The notes beneath the pieces are model-generated. The model ran no database searches. It was not told the origin of the DNA and saw nothing but the letters and a program-made list of their open reading frames with translations. A DNA stretch of 64,000 bases from Burkholderiales bacterium (GTDB lineage Bacteria; Pseudomonadota; Gammaproteobacteria; Burkholderiales; Burkholderiaceae_C). The DNA is taken from assembly GCA_016185015.1 (NCBI GenBank), contig JACPOI010000057.1, positions 1 to 64,000 of the forward strand, in the 5' to 3' direction. A program made the position numbers and the translations under genes. Positions 58,601 through 64,000 of the stretch are shown here, one piece after another. Each line of letters starts with the position of its first letter. Position 1 is the first letter of the stretch.

Positions 58601-59146
58601 ATTTTCGGTCTCGCGGCGACGTTCCTTGTACTTGGAGACACCGGCAGCCTCTTCGAGGAACAGGCGCAGTTCCTCAGGCTTGGATTCGATGATGCGGCTG
58701 ATCGTGCCCTGGCCGATGATGGCGTAGGCACGCGGGCCCAGGCCCGTGCCCAGGAACACGTCCTGCACGTCGCGCCGGCGCACTGGCTGGTTATTGATGT
58801 AGTAGCTGCTGGTGCCGTCGCGCGTGAGCACGCGCTTGACGGCGATCTCGGCATACTGGCTCCACTGGCCGCCGGCACGGTGGTCGGCGTTGTCGAACAC
58901 CAGCTCCACGCTGGAGCGGCTGGCCGGCTTGCGGGTGGTGGTGCCGTTGAAGATCACGTCCTGCATGGACTCGCCGCGCAACTCGCTGGCGCGGCTCTCG
59001 CCCAGCACCCAGCGCACGGCGTCCATGATGTTGGATTTGCCGCAGCCGTTGGGGCCGACCACACCGACCAGTTGCCCTGGCAGCATGAAGTTGGTCGGCT
59101 CGGCGAAGGACTTGAACCCGGAAAGCTTGATGGAGGTGAGACGCAC
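55631..59146 (-). CDS. smc: Chromosome segregation protein SMC
   Basis: SMC organises and segregates the chromosome with ScpA and ScpB. The 1171-residue protein has Walker A GPNGCGKSN near residue 32, two long coiled coils around a hinge (about residues 520-680), the signature LSGGEKALTAIALVFA and Walker B FCLLDEVDAPLDD near the C-terminus. The start is GTG at 59146, which gives the normal VRLTSIKLSGFKSF N-terminus; upstream frame is non-coding. A TATGAT -10-like hexamer lies about 35 bp upstream (59181-59186). Confidence 0.95.
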   Translation of the reverse strand: MRLTSIKLSGFKSFAEPTNFMLPGQLVGVVGPNGCGKSNIMDAVRWVLGESRASELRGESMQDVIFNGTTTRKPASRSSVELVFDNADHRAGGQWSQYAEIAVKRVLTRDGTSSYYINNQPVRRRDVQDVFLGTGLGPRAYAIIGQGTISRIIESKPEELRLFLEEAAGVSKYKERRRETENRLSDTRENLTRVEDILRELNANLEKLERQAEVAQKYNTLQADATLKQQQLWYLRRSEAEADQTRIKQEGEKAVIELESRVADLRHIEADLETIRQAHYAAGDQVNQAQGLLYEASTEVGRLEAEIRFVVEGRQRVEERLVTLKEQTAQWATRKQDAQAEIESLAELALVGEEKTTELAAQLEEQAQALPDMEEAVRQAQSRANEQRGSVTQVQQQIQVLAAEQRSIEEQSRQLNQRRERLDTDRKALAAPDEARLQSLQAQSAQASEAAAVADARLHELQDSVPQLDETRRTQQATVNTEAARQADLSARLEALKALQEKVKTDGKLQPWLAKHGLADLQALWTKLHIEQGWESALEAALRERMGALEVSRIDMVKAFGNDAPPAKLAFYSAPPAGAPEKAGGLPRLADLLRVNDAGLKAVLVDWLQGCYVAQSFEDALSQRTQLQPGETLYVKSGHAVNAHSVSFYAQDSEQAGLLARAQEIENLEKQLRAQSLINEEARSALVRAEAAYADASQRLITARREASETQSRAHELQVETLRLTQLAEQTRARSEQIAGDLAEVDALLEELQERRVAAEGRFEELDMQLADSQERHAQLDERVLEAERKLNACREQQRSLERQAQEATFSLRTLDARKAELARAIDTADQQAATITTEEQRARDELARLTDAAAQAGLQNALALKLEREQALGAKRSEYDDLTAKLRASDERRIKLERELDPLRQRIQDMQLKEQAARLGFEQYAQLLADAQADLEAVAKSIEEGNVRLTGLQGEIDRLNREIAALGAVNLAALEELASASERKHFLDAQSADLNLAMNTLEDAIRKIDGETRELLAGTFKTVNEHFGKMFPELFGGGQARLIMTGDEILDAGVQVMAQPPGKKNQTIHLLSGGEKALTAIALVFAIFQLNPAPFCLLDEVDAPLDDANTERYAKLVSSMSKGTQFLFISHNKIAMEMAEQLIGVTMQEQGVSRIVAVDMESAVSMAEAA

Positions 59147-59353
59147 GGTGAGAACAGTCTGATGGCGGGAACAGCCTGAAATCATACCGTCCCGGCCCGC
59201 ACGAAAATCGTGCAATTCCTGCAGGATATGTGCTACGGGAAAACCCGAAAGGTTGCATTTGTACACATTGCCATGCCCTGCGTCATGGCGGCCGCCTGAA
59301 GGACCGTGTAGATTCACGCCATTTCACCGGCTCCCCATGGAAACGCCCCCATC

Positions 59354-60022
59354 ATGAACCAGGCCGCCATCGAGACTCAGAAGAACGACGTGCTGCAAAT
59401 CAGCCTCAAGGAGCTTGGCCTGCGCCCGGGCATCGCGCTGCAGGTTCGCCGGCTGGTGGAAGGCGCCAGCAAGAAGGAGGGCCAGCTCTTCGGCGCCATC
59501 GAGAACCGGGGCGTCATGGTGGGTCCCCAGGGACCGGAGGGCGAGGATACCGGCCTGACCGAGGGCGATGTCTGCATCGTGCGTGGCTTTACCGGCCTGC
59601 ATGAGTTTTCCTTCATCAGCAAGGTCCTCCAGACCTACGAAAAACCCTTCATCTACGCTCTGCTGGCCTACCCGACCCAGGTGGATGCCCGCCAGGTGCG
59701 CCAGTCACTGCGGACCAAGACCAGCTGGCCCGTCACCGTTCGGATCGGCGAACTCAAGCTGGACGGCCAGTTGCTGGACATCAGCATGCAGGGCGCCATG
59801 ATCAGCACGCCCACAGCCACAGCCGCCGTGGGCAAGACCCTCGACCTCAGCATCGGCGCCGTGGTCGAAGGCGAGCCCACCAACCTCGCCCTCAAGGCCA
59901 CGGTCTGCCACGCCCGCCAGGCCGCAGACGGCGGGGGCCATTTCACCGGCATGGCTTTCCACGGCCTGAGCCAGCAGGACAAGCTGCTGCTGCACTACCT
60001 GACCAAGCCCCCGCAAAGCTGA
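59354..60022 (+). CDS. PilZ-domain protein, YcgR-like flagellar brake
   Basis: The 222-residue cytoplasmic protein has an N-terminal YcgR/PilZN-like domain and a C-terminal PilZ domain with RQSLR (RxxxR, about residues 116-120) and LDISMQGA (DxSxxG, near residues 140-147), the two c-di-GMP-binding motifs. It may couple c-di-GMP to motility or envelope functions. No flagellar genes are adjacent, so the target is unknown. Confidence 0.85.
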   Translation: MNQAAIETQKNDVLQISLKELGLRPGIALQVRRLVEGASKKEGQLFGAIENRGVMVGPQGPEGEDTGLTEGDVCIVRGFTGLHEFSFISKVLQTYEKPFIYALLAYPTQVDARQVRQSLRTKTSWPVTVRIGELKLDGQLLDISMQGAMISTPTATAAVGKTLDLSIGAVVEGEPTNLALKATVCHARQAADGGGHFTGMAFHGLSQQDKLLLHYLTKPPQS

Positions 60023-60103
60023 GGCCAACCGTGCCGGGCACGGTATGCCCTTCCTTTTCGTGGGTGAATGCGCGCGCCGGGGCCGCCCGGCAGCTGCCTT
60101 CCC

Positions 60104-60128
60104 TTAGATTCGACCGGTTCGCATCTAA
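60104..60128 (+). promoter_or_regulatory. 25-bp palindrome overlapping the MHYT gene ribosome binding site
   Basis: TTAGAT (60104-60109) and ATCTAA (60123-60128) flank a further inner complement, giving a near-perfect palindrome 8 bp before the ATG. Its right arm includes the AA of the AAGG Shine-Dalgarno. It could be a repressor operator or an RNA hairpin that limits translation. Confidence 0.55.
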
Positions 60129-60136
60129 GGTCATTC

Positions 60137-60895
60137 ATGAATCCACAAGTTGTATCAAGCTACGACGCCACTTATGTCGCGCTTTCTTTCCTCCTCGCCT
60201 TCATCGGTTCCTTTGTCGCGCTGACGGCGGCTCGCCGCATCGTCGGCCCCGAAGGCCGTATCAACCATTTCGACCTGATGGCCGCCACGCTGGCGCTGGG
60301 TGGCATCGGTGTCTGGACCATGCATTTCATCGGCATGGCCGCGCTGAAGATGGACCTGCGCGTGGGCTACTCCATGACCGAAACCATCATCTCGCTGTTG
60401 GTGGTCTGCCTGGCCACCGGTTTCGGCCTGACGTATGTGGCCCGTGATCCCTCCAACAAGACCCGGCTGCTGACGGCTGGCGCCTCCTTGGGATTGGGTG
60501 TGGCCGTCATGCATTACCTGGGCATGTACGGCATGCGTTTTGGCGGCTACATCAACTGGTCGTTCCTGCTGGTGGCGGCGTCCCTGGTGATCGCCGTCGT
60601 GGCGGCGACCGCTGCCCTCTGGCTGGCCTTCAACACCAAACCCCTGGCGCTGCGCCTGCTGGCGGCCGTCGTCATGGCCGTGGCCGTCTGTGCCATGCAC
60701 TACACCGGCATGGCCGCAGCCGATTTCGTCTGCACCACCCTGGACCGGCAGGCACTTCCCCGCGGCTTTGGCGTCATCAACTCGACCGACCTGCCCGAGG
60801 TCGTGATGGTCATGTCCATCGGTATCGCCCTGGTCCTGTCCATCGACCTGCTGACGCAGAAGTTGCTGGGCTCGGCCAAACAGCGGGCGCGCTGA
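60137..60895 (+). CDS. MHYT-domain integral membrane sensor without output domain
   Basis: The 252-residue protein has about seven transmembrane helices and three MHYT motifs, MHFIGM, MHYLGM and MHYTGM, proposed in this family to bind copper and sense oxygen, CO or NO. The usual GGDEF/EAL or kinase output is missing, so it may act with a partner such as the adjacent PilZ protein (speculative). ATG at 60137 follows AAGG. Confidence 0.88.
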   Translation: MNPQVVSSYDATYVALSFLLAFIGSFVALTAARRIVGPEGRINHFDLMAATLALGGIGVWTMHFIGMAALKMDLRVGYSMTETIISLLVVCLATGFGLTYVARDPSNKTRLLTAGASLGLGVAVMHYLGMYGMRFGGYINWSFLLVAASLVIAVVAATAALWLAFNTKPLALRLLAAVVMAVAVCAMHYTGMAAADFVCTTLDRQALPRGFGVINSTDLPEVVMVMSIGIALVLSIDLLTQKLLGSAKQRAR

Positions 60896-60945
60896 ACCCT
60901 GAGGGGGGTTGCCGCCCCTTCCTCTGCCGCGCCGGGGAGTTCCGG

Positions 60946-60958
60946 GATAATTCCCCTC
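60946..60958 (+). promoter_or_regulatory. -10 element predicting a leaderless dapC transcript
   Basis: GATAAT (60946-60951) within GGGATAATTCC ends 7 nt before the dapC ATG. The same string stands at the same place before map. No Shine-Dalgarno is present and the -35 is weak. Confidence 0.5.
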
Positions 60959-62152
60959 ATGAACCCCCTGCTCCAACGACTGCAGCCCTATCCTTTCGAA
61001 CGGCTGCGGCAACTTTTTTCCGGCATCACCCCCAACCCGGCCTATCGCCCCATCAGCCTGGGCATCGGTGAGCCCAAGCACGCCACGCCCGATTTCATCA
61101 AGCGCGCCCTCAGCGGCGCGCTGGACACCGGCCTGACCGGCTACCCGCCGACCGCCGGCGAGCCGGCGCTGAGGGAAGCCATGGCCGGCTGGCTGCAGCG
61201 CCGTTATGGTGTCGCGCTCAACCCGACCGGCCAGATCCTGCCGGTCAATGGCTCGCGCGAGGCCCTGTTCGCGCTGACGCAGACCGTGGTCGACGGCAGC
61301 CAGCCCGGCGCCCTGGTCCTGTGCCCGAACCCCTTCTATCAAATCTACGAAGGCGCCGCACTGCTGGCGGGCGCCCAGCCGTATTACGTGCCCAGCGACC
61401 CGGCGCGCAACTTCGCCGTGGACTGGGACAGCGTGCCCGCCGAGGTCTGGGCCCGCACCCAGCTGGTCTTCACCTGCTCGCCCGGCAACCCGACCGGGGC
61501 CGTGATGCCGCTGGAAGAATGGAAGAAGCTGTTCGACTTGAGCGATCGCTACGGCTTCGTCATTGCCTCCGACGAGTGTTACAGCGAGATCTACTTCCGG
61601 GACGAGCCGCCGCTGGGCGGGCTGGAGGCGGCCTTGAAACTGGGTCGCGGCGACTTCAGGAACCTGATCGCACTGACCAGTCTCTCCAAACGCAGCAACG
61701 TGCCGGGCATGCGCAGCGGCTTCGTGGCTGGCGATGCGGCCATCATGAAGGCCTTCCTGCTCTACCGCACCTACCACGGCAGCGCCATGAGCCACGTGGT
61801 ACAGGCCGCCAGCATCGCTGCCTGGAACGACGAGCAGCACGTCATCGAGAACCGCAATCTCTACCGCGCCAAGTTTGCCCAGGTCACACCCATGCTGAGC
61901 GCCGTGCTGGACGTGGCCCTGCCCGACGCGGCCTTCTACCTCTGGGCCGGCGTGAAGGGCAGCGACACCGATTTCGCCCGCGATCTCTACGCTCTTTACA
62001 ATGTGACTGTTTTGCCCGGCAGCTATCTGGCGCGCGAGGCCGGCGGCTTCAACCCCGGCGCCGGGCGCGTGCGCATGGCGCTGGTGGCCGAAACCGCCGA
62101 ATGCGCGGAAGCGGCCGAACGCATCATTCAATTTGTCCAATCCAGAAACTGA
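60959..62152 (+). CDS. dapC: Succinyldiaminopimelate transaminase
   Basis: DapC converts N-succinyl-2-amino-6-ketopimelate to N-succinyl-LL-DAP in lysine and cell-wall synthesis. The 397-residue class I PLP aminotransferase has [12 protein letters not shown] near residue 172 and the PLP lysine in LTSLSKRSN near residue 244. Linkage to dapD supports the specific call over a generic aminotransferase. Confidence 0.93.
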   Translation: MNPLLQRLQPYPFERLRQLFSGITPNPAYRPISLGIGEPKHATPDFIKRALSGALDTGLTGYPPTAGEPALREAMAGWLQRRYGVALNPTGQILPVNGSREALFALTQTVVDGSQPGALVLCPNPFYQIYEGAALLAGAQPYYVPSDPARNFAVDWDSVPAEVWARTQLVFTCSPGNPTGAVMPLEEWKKLFDLSDRYGFVIASDECYSEIYFRDEPPLGGLEAALKLGRGDFRNLIALTSLSKRSNVPGMRSGFVAGDAAIMKAFLLYRTYHGSAMSHVVQAASIAAWNDEQHVIENRNLYRAKFAQVTPMLSAVLDVALPDAAFYLWAGVKGSDTDFARDLYALYNVTVLPGSYLAREAGGFNPGAGRVRMALVAETAECAEAAERIIQFVQSRN

Positions 62153-62169
62153 AACTCCGAGTCCTACAC

Positions 62170-62994
62170 ATGAGCCAACAACTGCAACAGATCATCGAAG
62201 CTGCCTGGGAAAACCGCGCCAACATCTCCGTCAAGTCCGCGCCCAAGGAAGTGGCCGACGCGGTCGAGCACGTCATCTCCGAGCTGAACAAGGGCCGCCT
62301 GCGCGTGGCCACGCGCGAATCCGTGGGCAAGTGGACGGTGCACCAGTGGATCAAGAAGGCCGTGCTGCTGTCCTTCCGCCTCAAGGACAACGAGGTCATC
62401 AAGGCCGGCGATCTGGGCTTCTACGACAAGGTGCAGACCAAGTTCGCCCACCTCTCGGCTGAAGAAATGGCCGCCACCGGCGTGCGTGTGGTGCCGCCGG
62501 CCGTGGCCCGCCGCGGCAGCTTCATCGCCAAGGGCGCCATCCTGATGCCCAGCTACGTGAACATCGGCGCCTACGTGGACGAGAACACCATGGTCGACAC
62601 CTGGGCTACCGTGGGCTCCTGCGCGCAGATCGGCAAGAACGTGCACCTCTCGGGTGGCGTGGGCATCGGCGGCGTGCTGGAGCCCGTACAGGCCGGCCCG
62701 ACCATCATCGAGGACAACTGCTTCATCGGCGCGCGCTCGGAGATCGTCGAGGGCGTGGTGGTCGAGGAAAACTCGGTCATCTCCATGGGCGTGTACATCG
62801 GCCAGAGCACCAAGATCTATGACCGCGCCACCGGCGAAGTCCACTACGGCCGCGTGCCGGCCGGCTCGGTCGTGGTCTCGGGCAACCTGCCCAGCGCCGA
62901 CGGCAAGTACAGCCTGTATTGCGCCGTGATCGTCAAGCGCGTGGATGCACAGACCCGCTCCAAGACCAGCCTGAACGACCTGCTGCGCGACTGA
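62170..62994 (+). CDS. dapD: Tetrahydrodipicolinate N-succinyltransferase
   Basis: DapD succinylates tetrahydrodipicolinate, the step before DapC. The 274-residue enzyme has an N-terminal helical region and a left-handed beta-helix of hexapeptide repeats (from about residue 100, with [18 protein letters not shown] and [12 protein letters not shown]). It follows dapC by 17 nt. Confidence 0.97.
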   Translation: MSQQLQQIIEAAWENRANISVKSAPKEVADAVEHVISELNKGRLRVATRESVGKWTVHQWIKKAVLLSFRLKDNEVIKAGDLGFYDKVQTKFAHLSAEEMAATGVRVVPPAVARRGSFIAKGAILMPSYVNIGAYVDENTMVDTWATVGSCAQIGKNVHLSGGVGIGGVLEPVQAGPTIIEDNCFIGARSEIVEGVVVEENSVISMGVYIGQSTKIYDRATGEVHYGRVPAGSVVVSGNLPSADGKYSLYCAVIVKRVDAQTRSKTSLNDLLRD

Positions 62995-63042
62995 TCACGC
63001 CGGCAGCGGACGACCTCGACAAACGATACAGGGAGAGCAGAC

Positions 63043-64000
63043 ATGAGCAGCACGATGGGCATGATGGAACGGATCCTGCGACTGATGTCCGAGAAAAAAG
63101 CCTCGGACATCTATCTGTCGGCCTTCTCACCGGCGCTCATCCGCATCAACGGCCAGTGCGTGCCGATCAACAACCAGCCGCTGCCGGCCGATGCGCCGCG
63201 CAACCTGCTGGCCGAGATCATTCCCGAGGAACGCCTGGCCGAGCTCGATGCCTACAGCGAGCTCAATATGGGCTTCCCGCTGCAAGGCGTCGGGCGCTTC
63301 CGTCTGAGCGCCATGCGCCAGCGCGGCACGGTGGCCGCCGTGATCCGCTTCGTCTCGGGCGAGATTCCCTCGCTGGGCTCGCTCTCCCTGCCCCCCATCC
63401 TGGGCGACCTGATCATGGAAAAGCGCGGCCTGATCCTGATGGTGGGCGCCACCGGCATGGGCAAGAGCACCACGCTGGCGGCCATGATCGACTACCGTAA
63501 CGAAAACGCCTCGGGCCACATCCTGACCATCGAGGACCCCATCGAGTACCTGTTCAAGAACAAACGCTCCGTGGTCAACCAGCGCGAGATCGGCGCAGAC
63601 ACAAAGAACCTGGGCACGGCGCTGCAGAACGCGCTGCGCCAGGCGCCCGACGTGATCATGATCGGCGAAATCCGCGACCGCGAGACCATGTCCGCGGCCA
63701 TCGCCTACGCCCAGTCCGGCCACCTCTGCCTGGCCACCATGCACGCCAACAACAGCTACCAGGCGCTCAACCGTATCCTGAGCTTCTACCCGGTGGAAGT
63801 GCGCCAGACCATGCTGGGCGACCTCTCCAGCGCGCTCAAGGCCATCGTCTCGCAACGCCTGCTGCGCACCACCACGGGCAGCCGCACCCCGGCGGTGGAG
63901 ATCATGCTCAACACCAAGCTGATCTCGGACCTGATCGAGAAAGGCGATTTCTCCAGCATCAAGGAGGCGCTGGAAAAGGCCATGGCCGAAGGCTCGCAGA
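63043..64000 (+). CDS. PilT/PilU-family pilus retraction ATPase (3' end outside window)
   Basis: The 319 codons seen encode a secretion-type ATPase of the PilT/PilU group: an N-terminal PAS-like domain, Walker A GATGMGKST near residue 131, the Asp box TIEDPIEYLF, Walker B IMIGEIRDRETM and the His box CLATMHAN. VVNQREIGADTKN and ALRQAPDV favour PilU over PilT. GGGAGA precedes the ATG at 63043. It has no pilus neighbours and follows dapD by 48 nt. The C-terminus lies beyond 64000. Confidence 0.88.
   Translation, partial: MSSTMGMMERILRLMSEKKASDIYLSAFSPALIRINGQCVPINNQPLPADAPRNLLAEIIPEERLAELDAYSELNMGFPLQGVGRFRLSAMRQRGTVAAVIRFVSGEIPSLGSLSLPPILGDLIMEKRGLILMVGATGMGKSTTLAAMIDYRNENASGHILTIEDPIEYLFKNKRSVVNQREIGADTKNLGTALQNALRQAPDVIMIGEIRDRETMSAAIAYAQSGHLCLATMHANNSYQALNRILSFYPVEVRQTMLGDLSSALKAIVSQRLLRTTTGSRTPAVEIMLNTKLISDLIEKGDFSSIKEALEKAMAEGSQ

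Noticed and set aside
55268-59179. Very long plus-strand open frame (about 1300 codons) opposite smc and zipA
   Set aside because: It mirrors a high-GC coiled-coil gene, has shadow-type composition rich in Gln, Leu and Gly, no family motif and no ribosome binding site. SMC on the other strand has every expected motif.

Overview
The window is dense, high-GC chromosomal DNA that looks like a betaproteobacterium of the order Burkholderiales, most likely family Comamonadaceae (inference). Gene order and protein types support this: smc-zipA-ligA, dapC-dapD-PilU-type ATPase, cysI-DUF934-cysH-cysD-cysN, and a ThiE with the long N-terminal extension I associate with this group. About 57 genes were found. 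No tRNA, rRNA or CRISPR array was seen, and no gap longer than 300 bp lacks a gene or regulatory element.

Layout. 1-250: the 3' end of an IS3-family transposase abutting a short, apparently truncated ORF. 370-9009: a Rieske protein, a DMT exporter, the helicase HrpA, ArgA, an acetyltransferase and a DapA-family lyase. 9110-10849: a chemoreceptor. 10952-26920 (all minus strand): a large sulfur-acquisition region. It holds dsbB-cysAWT with its sulfate-binding protein, a hydrolase and a 1-Cys peroxiredoxin, an amino-acid ABC system whose permease and ATPase are fused, a Mop/TOBE protein, ssuB-ssuC-ssuD with two tandem SsuA paralogues, ssuE, and a second sulfate-binding protein. 27049-30069 (plus): yggX, a degraded mnmC and a nucleoside hydrolase. 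30164-37806 (plus): TauE/SafE-type exporter, cysI, DUF934, cysH, cysD, cysN, then ferredoxin and ferredoxin-NADP reductase. 37877-41927: a TPP riboswitch and thiamin genes, with thiD inverted between the riboswitch and thiO-thiS-thiG-thiE. 41936-42075: a palindromic repeat element. 42077-50333: a cNMP-binding protein, purL, map and glnD. 50465-59146: a DUF1080 lipoprotein, def, a CheY-like receiver, a YbaN-like protein, ligA, zipA and smc. 59354-64000: PilZ and MHYT proteins, dapC, dapD, and a PilT/PilU-family ATPase cut by the window edge.

Together the two sulfur blocks form a near-complete route: sulfate and sulfonate uptake, desulfonation, sulfate activation, APS reduction and sulfite reduction. 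Similar sequence blocks lie upstream of both sulfate-binding protein genes and the peroxiredoxin, which suggests one regulon, probably of a CysB/SsuR-type LysR regulator (inference). I did not find a clearly undescribed defence or biosynthetic system. The most unusual points are the riboswitch separated from its thiamin genes by an antisense thiD, the degraded MnmC methyltransferase half, the permease-ATPase fusion, a hairpin that hides the cysN ribosome binding site, a five-hairpin spacer between sbp and cysT, and several promoters that predict leaderless mRNAs.
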